Source of the DNA: Microbacterium sp. No. 7
GTDB taxonomy: Bacteria; Actinomycetota; Actinomycetes; Actinomycetales; Microbacteriaceae
Direction: 5' to 3'
Assembly: GCF_001314225.1 (NCBI RefSeq)
Contig: NZ_CP012697.1
Location: 1,240,001 to 1,304,000 of the forward strand
Length of the DNA: 64,000 bases
Shown here: positions 30,833 through 41,000 of the stretch, one piece after another
Position numbering within the stretch: position 1 is the first letter of the stretch
How the letters are laid out: every line of letters starts with the position of its first letter
Translations under genes and position numbers: made by a program
The notes under the pieces: generated by a model
Database searches by the model: none
The model's input: the letters and a program-made list of their open reading frames with translations, nothing else
Told to the model about the DNA's origin: nothing

Positions 30833-32266
30833 CTAGTAGACCGTCGTCGGGGTCTTGTCGACCGGGAGATCCGAGGCGCCGTCGGGCAGGGTCTCGGGCC
30901 CCTTGCGCACGGCCTTGACGATGAGGCCGAACTCGACGACCGCGAGGCCGGCGTAGATCGCCGTGAACGCGATGAGCGAGACCAGCACGTTCCAGCCGGG
31001 GACGTTCGGCGAGACGCCGTCCTCGGTGAGCATGAGCCCGAACACGATCCAGGGCTGGCGGCCCATCTCGGTGAAGACCCATCCGACGAGCGAGCCGAAC
31101 AGCGCGAGCGGCGCCTGCCAGACCGCGATGCGCCACATCCACGGGGCGACGGGACGCTTCGCGTTCTTGCGGGTGACCCACAGCCCGATGACGGCGATGC
31201 CGGCGGCGAGGATGCCGAAGCCCATCATCCAGCGGAACGACCAGTAGGTGATCCACAGGATCGGCGCGAAGCTGCCGTCGACCTGGTCGGCGAACTGCGG
31301 GAACAGCTCGGTCGTGTACAGCGCGTTGAGGTCGTTGATGCCCTCGACGCATCCCTCGAGCGAGTGCGTGGACAGGAAGGCGAGCAGGTACGGCACGCGC
31401 AGCGACCAGATCTCGCCCGTGCCGTCCGGCGTGCCGATCGAGAAGATCGAGAAGGAGGCGTCGGCGCCGCAGGCGGAGTCGAACATCGCCTCCGCCGCCG
31501 CCATCTTCATCGGCTGCGTCTCGACCATGACCAGGCCGAGCTGGTCGCCCGAGAGCGCGACGCCGGCGAAGGAGATGACCATCGACCACAGGCCGAAGCG
31601 CAGGGCGGAGCGCATCATCTCGACGTTCTGGCCCCGCGCGAGGTGCCACGCCGCTGCGGCGATGACGACGCCGGCGGCGAACATGCACGCCGCGAAGAGC
31701 GTGTGCGGGAACTGCGTGAGCGCGACCGGGTTGACCAGCAGCTCGCCGAAGTGCGCCATCTCGGCGCGGTGCCCCTCCGCCGACATCTGATAGCCGACGG
31801 GGTTCTGCATGAAGGCGTTGGCGGCGAGGATGAAGTACGCCGACATCCACGTGCCGGCCGCCGTGATCCAGATGCAGGCCAGGTGCACGCCGCGCGGCAG
31901 CTTGTCCCAGCCGAAGATCCACAGGCCGATGAAGGTCGCCTCGAAGAAGAACGCCATGAGGCCCTCGAAGGCGAGCGGCGCGCCGAAGACGTCGCCGACG
32001 AAGCGCGAGTATGACGACCAGTTCATGCCGAACTGGAACTCCTGCACGATGCCGGTGACGACGCCCATCGCGAAGTTGATGAGGAAGATCTTGCCGAAGA
32101 AGCGCGTGAGGTGCAGCCACTTGACGTCGCCCGTGCGGTACCAGACCGTCTGGAAGATCGCGATCATGGGCGCCAGACCCAGCGTCAGCGGAACGAAGAT
32201 GAAGTGATAGAGCGTCGTGAGACCGAACTGCCAGCGCGCCAGGAGGAGCGGATCGAGCAGGTCCAT
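30833..32266 (-). CDS. cydA: Cytochrome bd oxidase subunit I
   Basis: 477 residues. The haem b595 ligand region RWQFGLTTLYHFIFVPLTLGL has its His at position 21; the quinol-binding Q-loop is of the short type, with GWVFTEMGRQPWIVFG near residue 390 and no long insert, as in Actinobacteria. First structural gene of cydABDC. A possible promoter lies upstream with TAGCGT (32306 to 32301, minus strand) and a leader of about 30 nt ending in the Shine-Dalgarno GGGGGA. Confidence 0.97.
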   Translation of the reverse strand: MDLLDPLLLARWQFGLTTLYHFIFVPLTLGLAPMIAIFQTVWYRTGDVKWLHLTRFFGKIFLINFAMGVVTGIVQEFQFGMNWSSYSRFVGDVFGAPLAFEGLMAFFFEATFIGLWIFGWDKLPRGVHLACIWITAAGTWMSAYFILAANAFMQNPVGYQMSAEGHRAEMAHFGELLVNPVALTQFPHTLFAACMFAAGVVIAAAAWHLARGQNVEMMRSALRFGLWSMVISFAGVALSGDQLGLVMVETQPMKMAAAEAMFDSACGADASFSIFSIGTPDGTGEIWSLRVPYLLAFLSTHSLEGCVEGINDLNALYTTELFPQFADQVDGSFAPILWITYWSFRWMMGFGILAAGIAVIGLWVTRKNAKRPVAPWMWRIAVWQAPLALFGSLVGWVFTEMGRQPWIVFGLMLTEDGVSPNVPGWNVLVSLIAFTAIYAGLAVVEFGLIVKAVRKGPETLPDGASDLPVDKTPTTVY

Positions 32267-32300
32267 TGGGCTGTCCCCCGTTTCATGTGTCCTGAAGGAA

Positions 32301-32318
32301 ACGCTACCGAGAACTCGG
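32301..32318 (-). promoter_or_regulatory. cydA -10 box with adjacent palindrome CCGAGAACTCGG
   Basis: On the minus strand TAGCGT (32306-32301) is a plausible -10 box for cydA. Immediately upstream in the spacer (32307-32318) lies CCGAG-AA-CTCGG, where a bound repressor would block RNA polymerase. The HTH gene just upstream is the obvious candidate regulator. This is inference from position. Confidence 0.35.
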
Positions 32319-32359
32319 GAATGCGAAAGGGGGAGCAGCCGTGCAAAAGCGCCGCGGCC

Positions 32360-32992
32360 TCAGGGGCGCGTCGCGTCGCCTCTCAGGCGCAGCTGCACGA
32401 CGCACTCGGACGGGTCGCAGGCGGGGAGCATGCCCGTGACGGTGAGCGGGCCGCCCGCCTCGCGCAGCACTCCCTCGACGAGCCCCAGGTGCACGCGGCA
32501 CAGCACGTCGCGGTGGCCGGCCTGGGCGGTCGCGTGCGCGCACGGCGTCAGGTCGATCGTGAGGCTCTGCTCGTCGACGACGGGGTCGAAGCCGGCGTCG
32601 AGCAGGTCTTCGACGACGGCGTCGAGCTGGTGCACGGCGGCGGTGTCGAGCTCGGTCGCGTCGGTCTCGGGCAGCACGCGGCGCATGAGGTCGCCGCGCT
32701 CGGCGGCGGCGCGCACCTTGCGGCGCTGGATGGGGCTGGAGGTCTCGGCGCCGTCGGCCGCGCTGTAGAGCACCCGCGGACGGCCGCGGGTCGTGCGCTT
32801 CTCGGGCTCGGCGATGATGTAGCCGTCGTCGATGAGCCGCTGCAGGTGCTCGCGCACGGTGTTGGCGTGCAGGCCGGTGGCGTCGACGAGCTCGGCGATC
32901 GTGCGCTGCGACTGCTCCTGGATGAGGTGCAGGATCTCGACGCGCGAGTAGCTGGAGATCGCGCTGTATCCCGCCGGGTGGCCGCTCGTCAC
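32360..32992 (-). CDS. HTH transcriptional regulator with C-terminal cysteine cluster (SufR/ArsR-like), candidate cyd regulator
   Basis: 210 residues. A winged helix (about 15-75; EILHLIQEQSQRTIAELVDATGLHANTVREHLQRL, wing PRVLYSA) is followed by a central helical region and a C-terminal domain with four cysteines, C-x13-C-x26-C-x4-C (PCAH, LCRVHL, ACDPSEC). This resembles Fe-S-sensing SufR-type repressors, so it may sense oxygen, NO or iron status. It sits directly upstream of cydABDC on the same strand. GACAAT lies 6 nt before its GTG start, indicating leaderless transcription. The cluster type is inferred. Confidence 0.75.
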   Translation of the reverse strand: MTSGHPAGYSAISSYSRVEILHLIQEQSQRTIAELVDATGLHANTVREHLQRLIDDGYIIAEPEKRTTRGRPRVLYSAADGAETSSPIQRRKVRAAAERGDLMRRVLPETDATELDTAAVHQLDAVVEDLLDAGFDPVVDEQSLTIDLTPCAHATAQAGHRDVLCRVHLGLVEGVLREAGGPLTVTGMLPACDPSECVVQLRLRGDATRP

Positions 32993-33106
32993 CCTCTCAT
33001 TGTCTCATTTTTCACGGCCCGTTGCGGGGTGTCGGGCGCCGCGCGGGTGCAACGCGGGCGCATGCGGAATCGGGCGTCGTCGCGCGCCCCGCGACGGGCG
33101 GCGACG

Positions 33107-33577
33107 CTATGCGCGGGGGAGGGGCGGGAGCAGGGGCCTCGGCGGGAGCGCGGAGGAGTACACGACGCTCGTGGTGACGCTGCCGAGCTGGCCGATCCTG
33201 CCGCTGATCTGCTCCAGGTGCTTCATGCTCGTGGCCACGACCTTCATGATGAAGCAGTCGTCACCGGTGACGTGATGCGCCTCGATCACCTCCGGCAGGC
33301 CGTCGAGGAGGCGGTGGAGCGGGTCGTAGACGCTGCTCGGATAGCGCAGGCGCACGAAGGCGAGCACCGCGTAGCCGAGGCGCTCGGCGTCGACCTGGGC
33401 GCCGTAGCCGCCGATCACTCCGGCCTCCTCCAGCCGTCGGACCCGCTCGGCGGTCGCGCTGTGGCTCATGTTCACTCCGCGGGCCAGCTCCGCGATGCTC
33501 TGCCGCCCGTTGAGCTGCAGCGCGCGGAGGATCGCGGTGTCGACCCGGTCGAGCTCGATCGTGGGATTCGCTGCCAT
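33107..33577 (-). CDS. Lrp/AsnC family transcriptional regulator
   Basis: 156 residues: an AsnC-type HTH (ELDRVDTAILRALQLNGRQSIAELARGVNMSHSATAERV) and a C-terminal RAM ligand domain (VIEAHHVTGDDCFIMKVVATSMKHLE). The Met start at 33577 is the family start; a longer in-frame reading overlaps the divergent rhodanese gene. The divergent layout (94 nt between starts) suggests it may regulate the rhodanese gene as well as itself. Effector unknown. Confidence 0.9.
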   Translation of the reverse strand: MAANPTIELDRVDTAILRALQLNGRQSIAELARGVNMSHSATAERVRRLEEAGVIGGYGAQVDAERLGYAVLAFVRLRYPSSVYDPLHRLLDGLPEVIEAHHVTGDDCFIMKVVATSMKHLEQISGRIGQLGSVTTSVVYSSALPPRPLLPPLPRA

Positions 33578-33670
33578 GGCTCGATCTTTCCAGCACAATC
33601 CCGGCGGACGAGCGGGAACGCCGCGAGAAGGGCCTGGATCGTGCGTCTGCGCGGGAGGATTCTGGTGGGC

Positions 33671-34093
33671 ATGAACGCACACCGGACCTCCGCCGACGCC
33701 CTCGTCGCCCACTTCTCGGCCAAGCTCGAACACGAGACCGACCCTTCCGACGTCGCGGCCGCGCGCGCCGCAGGCGAGCGGTTCACGCTCGTGGACGTGC
33801 GCTCGGCCGCGGCGTTCGCGCAGGGCCACCTGCCGGGCGCCCTGCACATCCCGCACGCGGAGATCCCCGAGCGCGCGGTCGCCGAGGTGCCGGCGGAGCT
33901 TCCGGTGGTCGTCTACTGCTGGGGCCCCGGCTGCAACGGCTCCACGCGCGGCGCGCTCGAGTTCGCGCGGCTCGGCTACCGCGTCAAGGAGATGATCGGC
34001 GGCTACGAGTACTGGGTGCGCGAGGGCCTGCGCACCGTGACGCCCGACGGATCGACGCGGGCCCCCGTCGACCCCCTCACCGGTGTCGTGTGA
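33671..34093 (+). CDS. Rhodanese-like domain protein
   Basis: 140 residues, single rhodanese domain: FTLVDVRSAAAFAQGHLPGALHIPHAEI, then the active-site loop CNGSTR (Cys of the C-x5-R type) in VVVYCWGPGCNGSTRGALEFARLGYRVKEMIGGYEYWVREG. Sulfurtransferase activity is therefore plausible. An in-frame GTG at 33641 is an alternative start. Divergent from an Lrp-type regulator that may control it. Confidence 0.88.
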   Translation: MNAHRTSADALVAHFSAKLEHETDPSDVAAARAAGERFTLVDVRSAAAFAQGHLPGALHIPHAEIPERAVAEVPAELPVVVYCWGPGCNGSTRGALEFARLGYRVKEMIGGYEYWVREGLRTVTPDGSTRAPVDPLTGVV

Positions 34094-34120
34094 CGGGCGC
34101 CCGGCGAGGGGATTCCGGCC

Positions 34121-35173
34121 TCAGGTCGTGCCCTCCTCGACCGGCGTCCCGGTGCCGGGCCGCCAGCCGAGCGCGGGCGCGACGTGCGTCGCGAAGGCTT
34201 CGATGATGCGCAGGTTGAAGGCGACGCCGAGCTGCGAGGGGATCGTCAGCATGAGGGTGTCGGCGGCGGCCACGGCGGCATCCTGCCGCAGCTGCTCGAC
34301 GAGCACGTCGGGGGCGGCCGCGTAGGTCTTGCCGAACGTGGAGCGGAAGCCGTCGATATAGCCGATGCCGTCGCCCTCGCCGGAGCCGCCGAAGTACAGC
34401 TCGTCCTCGGCGGTCGTGATCGGGAACACCGAGCGGCTCACCGACACGCGCGGCGTGCCGGGGTGCCCCGCCTCGCGCCAGGCGGCGCGGAACAGCTCGA
34501 TCTGCTCGGCCTGCAGCTGGTCGAACGGGCGGCCGTCGGCCTCGGTGAGCAGCGTCGACGACATGAGGTTGACGCCCTTCCGCCCCGCCCACTGGGCGGT
34601 CTCGCGGTTGCCGGCGCCCCACCACACGCGCGATCGCAGGCCGGGGGAGTGCGGCTCGACGCGCTGGCTGCCGGTGCCGCCGCCGAACGGGCTCGACGAG
34701 TCGCGCTCGGCGAGGCCCTCGCCCTCGATCGCACGGAGGAAGAGGTCGAAGTGGTCGCGGGCCAGATCGGCGCCGCGCGGGTCGGCCGAACCGGTGTATC
34801 CGAACGCTTCGTAGCCGCGCACGACGGTCTCGGGCGACCCCCGGCTGACGCCGAGCGCGAGCCGTCCGCCCGAGATGAGGTCGACGGCCGCGGCCTCCTC
34901 GGCGAGGTAGAGGGGGTTCTCGTAGCGCAGGTCGATGACGCCCGTGCCGACCTCGATGTGCCGCGTGCGGGCCGCGATCGCCGCGAGCAGCGGCAGGGGC
35001 GCGGACTGCTGCCGCGCGAAGTGGTGCACGCGGAAGTAGGTGCCGTTCACGCCGAGGTCGTCCATGCCCTGCGCGAGGTCGATCGCCTGCAGCATCGAGT
35101 CCTGCGCGGTGAGCTGCCGTCCGCCCCCGAGGGGACCGTAGTGGCCGAAGGAGAGCGTTCCGAATCTCTGCAT
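34121..35173 (-). CDS. LLM class flavin-dependent oxidoreductase
   Basis: 350 residues of the luciferase-like monooxygenase superfamily (F420 or FMN dependent). The opening FGTLSFGHYGPLG, the HHFARQQSAPLPLLAAIAARTRHIEVGTGVIDLRYENPLYLAEEAAAVDLISGGRLALGVSRGSP-type core (about 40-125) and the WWGAGNRETAQWAG segment are typical. The start at Met 35173 (QRFGTLSF) gives the normal N-terminus; an in-frame Met at 35215 or further upstream would overlap the preceding gene. Substrate unknown. Confidence 0.88.
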   Translation of the reverse strand: MQRFGTLSFGHYGPLGGGRQLTAQDSMLQAIDLAQGMDDLGVNGTYFRVHHFARQQSAPLPLLAAIAARTRHIEVGTGVIDLRYENPLYLAEEAAAVDLISGGRLALGVSRGSPETVVRGYEAFGYTGSADPRGADLARDHFDLFLRAIEGEGLAERDSSSPFGGGTGSQRVEPHSPGLRSRVWWGAGNRETAQWAGRKGVNLMSSTLLTEADGRPFDQLQAEQIELFRAAWREAGHPGTPRVSVSRSVFPITTAEDELYFGGSGEGDGIGYIDGFRSTFGKTYAAAPDVLVEQLRQDAAVAAADTLMLTIPSQLGVAFNLRIIEAFATHVAPALGWRPGTGTPVEEGTT

Positions 35174-35255
35174 GGCGGGTGCAACTGTCCCCGAGGGTGA
35201 TGTATTCCGCTGCATGGACTCCTGTCCGTCGCGCCCGTCGCGGGCATCGGCGGGA

Positions 35256-36791
35256 TCAGAACGCGGAGCGGTCATCGTGCCGGTCCGCGGCCCACGCGGA
35301 CGTGATCGGGCCGGTCAGGGCCGCGCGTGCGAACGAGACGAGGGGCGCGGATGCCGACCAGCCGCCGTTCGCGTGCGCCGTGAGGCCGAGCGGCTCCAGC
35401 AGCGCGGTGAACGAGGCGAGGGACCGCTGCGCCGCCATCGGGTCCGGGCGGTGCCGGGGCTCTCGTGTCGTCTGTGCGGAGCCGTGCTCGTCGACGCGGT
35501 CGTGCGTGTCGAAGCCGCCCAGCACCGATCGGCGCAGCCGCGGGCGGTGCCGGTCGTGCGTCCATGGCATCCATGCGCGGTCGGCGGCGATCGCCTCCTG
35601 CGCGTGCGCGATGCGCTGCCATCCGTCGTCTCCGATGCTGCCGTCGGCGATCGCGAGGCAGAGCAGGGCGTCATCCGTCGGGCTCGCCGCGGAATGCCGT
35701 CGCGTGAAGAGCGCGGCGGCCATCTCCGTCCACAGGTCGAGCGGCCGGTCGGCCGCGGCGGCGATCGGCCTGCGTGTCGCCAGCGCCCCGCGGAACGTGC
35801 GGACGAGGCCCAGAGCGCGCGCCGTCGCGAGCACGGCGGGCAGGTCGTCGGGGTCGGCGTCGACGGCATCCGCCCACGCCCGCAGCGACTCGGGCCCCAG
35901 CCGGCGGTCGACGACGGGGAGCGTACCCTCGACGGCGCGGCGGACGAGCCACGCGAACGGCGCCGTGAACCGCGCGACCTCGTCCTCGGCGAGAAGCGGG
36001 GGAACGTGCAGGCCCGCGGCCTGCACGTGGCGCCGCAGGCCGGCGCGTGCCGGCGGCGAGACCGCGTCGATCAGCCGCGCGAGCGGCGTCGTGACGACCG
36101 TCGCGGGCCGCGGCGATGCCCAGCGCTCGTCGAGGCGACGCTGGATGCCGTCGACGTCGCACGCACCGGCGTCGAACGAGGCCCATGGACCGGTCGCGCG
36201 ATCGAGCACGTCACGGGCCGCGTCGTGATCCGGGTCGGAGGGGTCGTAGAGGGCGGCGAGGCAGACCGCGTAGTCGCGCACGCGGCCGAAGTCGAGCGGC
36301 GAGGGCCCGGTCGCGCCGATCAGCCGCACGGGCGCGGCACCGGCCGGGCCCGCCTCGTCGCCGACGGCGTCGATGCGGAACCACACCAGCTCGTCGTCGC
36401 CGTGCGGGTCGCCGCTGCGGTAGTGCAGGCGATCGACGCCGCGCAGCGCGGCCGCCACCGGCATCGTCGAGGCGTCGCGCACGTCGGGGTCGCGCAGGTC
36501 GATCATCGTCCAGCGGTCGCCCCAGCGTCGCGTCGCGGGGTCGCGGTACCCGTAGTGGGCGTGCCAGGCGTGCTGGTGGTCGAGCTCGTCGCGATCGTGC
36601 GGCAGCCCGTAGGGGAACGGATCGCGATCGCAGAAGACGTGGTGGGCCGTGCGGTCGCCGTGGAAGGCGATCTGGATGGCCTCGTGCAGATGAGTGAGGG
36701 TGAGGTCCTCGCGGATCGCGAGGCGGCGGGTCGTCGCGGGGGCGACGCCGCTGAGGGAGACGTCGAGGTGCAGGAGACGGGTGGGAGTCAT
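35256..36791 (-). CDS. Plasmid pRiA4b ORF-3 family protein with C-terminal extension
   Basis: 511 residues. The N-terminal 180 or so match the pRiA4b ORF-3-like domain: RRLAIREDLTLTHLHEAIQIAFHGDRTAHHVF, LDHQHAWHAHYGY, and LHYRSGDPHGDDELVWFRID. The remainder (about 200-511) has no recognised domain and includes a VARFTAPFAWLVRRAVEG region. TACCGT lies 7 nt before the ATG, so it is probably leaderless. The 3' end lies 82 nt upstream of the LLM gene start and may be co-transcribed with it. Function unknown. Confidence 0.8.
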   Translation of the reverse strand: MTPTRLLHLDVSLSGVAPATTRRLAIREDLTLTHLHEAIQIAFHGDRTAHHVFCDRDPFPYGLPHDRDELDHQHAWHAHYGYRDPATRRWGDRWTMIDLRDPDVRDASTMPVAAALRGVDRLHYRSGDPHGDDELVWFRIDAVGDEAGPAGAAPVRLIGATGPSPLDFGRVRDYAVCLAALYDPSDPDHDAARDVLDRATGPWASFDAGACDVDGIQRRLDERWASPRPATVVTTPLARLIDAVSPPARAGLRRHVQAAGLHVPPLLAEDEVARFTAPFAWLVRRAVEGTLPVVDRRLGPESLRAWADAVDADPDDLPAVLATARALGLVRTFRGALATRRPIAAAADRPLDLWTEMAAALFTRRHSAASPTDDALLCLAIADGSIGDDGWQRIAHAQEAIAADRAWMPWTHDRHRPRLRRSVLGGFDTHDRVDEHGSAQTTREPRHRPDPMAAQRSLASFTALLEPLGLTAHANGGWSASAPLVSFARAALTGPITSAWAADRHDDRSAF

Positions 36792-36963
36792 GGCAGCGAC
36801 GGTACGGAGACCGCGGCGGCCGCAGACGCCGTTTCGGGCGATCGGTGGACAGTTCGCGCAGATCGTGCGCTGGGGACGAGGAGTCGGAGGCGACAGGACG
36901 CAGGACGTCGCCGGGACACGACGCCGATCGCGCCGTGTCGGACGCGGGCGTTAGTGTCGTCGC

Positions 36964-38049
36964 ATGCAGCCCCATCGGCTTTCGCGAGACGACGCCCGCC
37001 GCCTCGTCGTCCGCGCCCAGCTCCTCGACGCGGAGCGGCCGGGCGACGTCGTCGAGGTCGCCGAGCAGCTCGGCGCGATCAAGATCGACCCCACCGCGAC
37101 GATCGCCCCCAGCGAGCAGACCATCCCGTGGAGCCGCATCGGCTGGTCGTACGAGCCCGGACAGCTGACCAAGGCCGTCGAGACCGACCGTCAGCTGTTC
37201 GAGCACGACGGCCAGTTCCATCCCGTGAGCATGCTCGCGCCGCTCGTCGCGACCCTGCGCGGGCGGCAGCTCCGCGCCGGCACCCAGGCGTGGCTCGACG
37301 CGAACGAGCGGTTCCGCGCCGACGTGTGCGCGCGGCTGCGCGCCGAGGGGCCGCTGCAGGCGTCCGCGATCCCCGACACGAGCCAGGTCCCGGCCGACAG
37401 CTCCTCGGGCTGGCACGGCACCAACCAGGTGCCGCGGATGCTCGAGGTGCTGTCCCGCATCGGCGAGGTCATGGTCGTCGGCCGCGTCGGCCGCCAGCGG
37501 GTGTGGGACGTCGCCGAGCGCGCCCTGCCCGCCGGCCTTCCCGTGCCTCCCCTCGACGAGGCGCAGCGGATGCTGGAGGAGCGGATGCTGCAGGGCGCGG
37601 GCCTCGCACGACGCCGCTCGCCGTGGACGCCGGTCGGCGACGCGGGCGAGCCCGCCGAGGTGGAGGGGAGCGCGTGGAAGTGGCGCGTCGACCCCGCCGC
37701 GCTGGCCGCGCTCGACGACGACCCGGGCGGGCGCGTCGGCATCCTCAACCCCTATGACCGCATGCTGTTCGACCGGCCCCGGCTGAAGGAGCTGTTCGGC
37801 TTCGACTACGTGCTCGAGCAGTTCAAGCCCAAGGCGCAGCGGGTCTACGGCGCGTTCGCGCATCCGATCCTCGTGGGCGATCGCTTTCTCGGCCTGCTCG
37901 ACGCGGCGCTCGACAAGAAGAAGGAGACCCTCGTGGTGACGGCCGTGCACGAGCTCGTGCCGTTCGACGAGGACGAGACCGAGATGGTGCGGGCGGAGAT
38001 CCGCGACCTCGCCGAGTGGCTCGGCGTGGGGCTCACGGGGGTGAGCTGA
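36964..38049 (+). CDS. AlkZ/YcaQ-like winged-helix DNA glycosylase family protein
   Basis: 361 residues of the HTH_42/AlkZ-like family, whose members unhook interstrand crosslinks or remove alkylated bases. Family features: the N-terminal helix-turn-helix, LGAIKIDPTATIAPSEQTIPWSRIG (about 35-60), mid-protein VVGRVGRQRVWDVAER, and GILNPYDRMLFDRPRLKELFGFDY with the characteristic Asp/Arg-rich turn, then FKPKAQRVYGAFAHPILVGDRFLGLLDA. TAGTGT (36952-36957) is 6 nt before the ATG. Six nt separate its stop from the helicase start, so it is co-transcribed with it: a possible DNA-repair pair. Confidence 0.87.
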   Translation: MQPHRLSRDDARRLVVRAQLLDAERPGDVVEVAEQLGAIKIDPTATIAPSEQTIPWSRIGWSYEPGQLTKAVETDRQLFEHDGQFHPVSMLAPLVATLRGRQLRAGTQAWLDANERFRADVCARLRAEGPLQASAIPDTSQVPADSSSGWHGTNQVPRMLEVLSRIGEVMVVGRVGRQRVWDVAERALPAGLPVPPLDEAQRMLEERMLQGAGLARRRSPWTPVGDAGEPAEVEGSAWKWRVDPAALAALDDDPGGRVGILNPYDRMLFDRPRLKELFGFDYVLEQFKPKAQRVYGAFAHPILVGDRFLGLLDAALDKKKETLVVTAVHELVPFDEDETEMVRAEIRDLAEWLGVGLTGVS

Positions 38050-38054
38050 GCGGG

Positions 38055-41000
38055 ATGACGGGATCGAGCCCGCGGACCGGTCCGCTCGCGGCCTGGCGGT
38101 TCACGGGAACCCTGCGGCACTACCAGGCCGACGTGCTCGATCGCGTGGACGTGCACGGCGATGCGCCGCTGCACATCGTCGCCCCGCCCGGATCGGGCAA
38201 GACTCTGCTGGGCCTGCTGCTCTCGATGCGCCGGGGAGGGCGCGCCGTCGTGCTGACTCCGACGGTCGCGATCCGCGCGCAGTGGGCCGACGCCGCGGCG
38301 GGCCTCGTTCCGGCGGCGGCCGGGGCGTCGCCGGCGGGGGTGTCGGCGGCCGGGGTGTCGCCGGCCGGGACGCCGCCCGCCGCGCCGGACGACGCGGGGT
38401 CGGACCGCGGCGTGCCGGATGACGCGAGGGCAGGCCGTGCGGTGCCGTCCGCCGTGCCCGCGGTGTCGCAGGACCCCGCCCGGCTCGGCGACGTCACGGT
38501 GCTCACGTACCAGGCGCTGAGCGTGCTCGACAGCGCGCAGCCGCTCGCCGAGCTGGCGGCACGGCGCTGGCTGGAGGAGCTCGTCGCCGACGGACGGGCG
38601 CCCGACGTGGCGGCCGTGTGGCTCGAGGGGCTGCAGAGGGGAAATCCGCGCGCGTTCCGCGACGGCATCGCCCGCCGGTCGCGCGCCCTGCGGCGCTCGC
38701 TCGTGCGCGAGGACCCGGCGGCGCTCGCCGCGTCGCTGCATCCGAACGCGCGGGCGCTCGTCGATCGCATCGTCCGGCACGACGTCGACACGATCGTGCT
38801 CGACGAGTGTCATCACCTGCTGGACCACTGGGCGCTCGTGGTCGCCGCCCTCGTGACGCGCCTGCGGGCCGAGGGGCGCAGGCCGCTCGTGATCGGCCTG
38901 ACGGCCACGCTGCCGTCGCCCGACGACGCCGACGAGTACGACAACTACACGTCGCTGCTCGGCGACGTCGACTACGAGGTGCCGACGCCGGCCGTCGTGC
39001 GCGACGGCGCGCTCGCCCCCTACCGCGACCTCGTACGATTCGTGGTGCCGACGGCCGACGAGCTCGCCTTCCTGCGCGGGCACGCCGAGGCGCTGGATGC
39101 CACCGTGCGCGGCGTCTTCGCCGACCCGGGCGGCGTCGCCGCGCTCGTGGAGCGGCTGCAGCCGCCCGACGGGGCCCGCGACGTGCGCGAGGCGGGCTCC
39201 GGCACCGGCGAGGCGCTGCGGCCGCCGCCGAGCGGCGCGCCGTCGGGTGCCGGATCGCGGGGTGCTGCGCCGCTCGGTGCCGGTTCGCGAGGCACCGCCT
39301 GGCCGGATTCCGCGAGGGGAAGGGCCGCGCCGCCCGGGGTTGTTCCGCCGGATGTGGCTTCGCCCGGGGCCGTTCCGCCGGGTGCGGCTTCGCCCGGGGT
39401 CATCCCGCCGGACGCGGCCTCGTCGGACGTCATCCTGCCGGACGTCGCCGCATCCGGCACCGTCGCGTCCGATGTCGACGCGCGCCTCTCCCGCGCGTTC
39501 GCCGCCGACTTCGCGGCGGCCGAGGCCGCAGCCGCGATGCTCGCGACGGTCGCTCCGCGGCATCCGCTCGTCGAGGCGCTCCCGGCCGACGCGCGCCGGG
39601 AGCCGACGACCGACGAGGCGCTGCGCCTGCTGGCGCGGCACGCGCTCGACCGTCTGCTGCCGGACCCGGCCCGGGCGGCGCAGTGGGAACGCGTGCGGCG
39701 TACGCTCGCCGACTTCGGCTACGGGCTCACCGATCGCGGCGTGCGGCGCACGCGCGATCCGATCGACACGCTGCTGGCCTCGTCCCTCGCGAAGGACCAT
39801 GCGGTGTGCAGCATCCTCGCGCTCGAACGGCAGCAGCTCGGCGACGAGCGCCTGCGCGCCCTCGTGGTGACCGACTTCGCGCGGCACGGCAACCGGCAGG
39901 GCGGCCTCGTGGGCGGTGCGGGCGCCCTGCGCACGTTCGATGTCGTCGTGACCGATCCGGGCACGTCGACGCTCGCGGCGGTGCTCGTCACCGGCTCGAC
40001 CGTGCGCGTGCCGGCGTGGTGCGCCGATGCGCTGACCCGCGCCTTCGGCGACGTGCTCGGCGTGCCCGTCGCCGCGACGCCGCGCGCCGAACGACCGCAG
40101 GTGTGCGACCTGCTGGCGCCCGGTGCGAGCACGGGCGATCTCGTCGTCGCCGCCTCGGCGCTGCTCTCGCGTGGCGACCTGCAGGTCGTCGTCGGCACCC
40201 GCGGGCTCTTCGGCGAGGGATGGGACTGCCCCGCGGTGAACACGCTCGTCGACCTGACGGCCGTCGCGACGGCGTCTGCGGTGCAGCAGCTGCGCGGACG
40301 CACGCTGCGCCTCGATCCGGCGTGGCCCGGCAAGGTCGCGCACAACTGGACCGTGACGGGCCTGCTCCCTCCGGAGCTGGGGCTGCGCGCCGCGCCCGAC
40401 GCGGCGCGGCTGCGCCGCAAGCACGAGCGACTGTGGGGCCTCGACCGTGACGACCCCTCGCTCGTCGTCCGCGGTCTGGGCATCGCGCTCGACACGGCGA
40501 CGCGCGCCGATCTGGATGCCGTGGTGCGCGGCGACCCGCCGCCGGTCGCGCTCGGGCGGCTGCACGCCGACGTCCCGCCGCCTCGCGGGGAGACCGCGGA
40601 ACAGTGGCGCGTGGGCTCCGACTACGACGACGCCGAGCAGGTCGTCGCGCTCGTCGAACGGCGGCGTCGCGAGCCGGTGTTCCGCACGACGCGCACCGAG
40701 TCGTTCGCCCTCGGCGCGACCCTCGGCGCCGGGGGCGTCACGGCGGCCGGCGCAGTCGCGCTCGCGATCGCGAGCGGCGGGGATCCGCTCGTGACCGGCC
40801 TCTGCGGCGCCGTCGCGCTCGCCGCGGGCGCCGTCTCCGCCCCGGTCGTCGTCGCGTGGCGCCGAGCGCGCGGGCAGGCGCGTCCCGACGTGCACGTGCG
40901 CATCGCCGAGGCGGTGTGGGCCGGCCTGCACGCGGCCGGGCGCGTCGCCGCCGCGGAGCCGCCCGGTATCGCGGTCGACGAGACACCCGCGCCGGACGGC

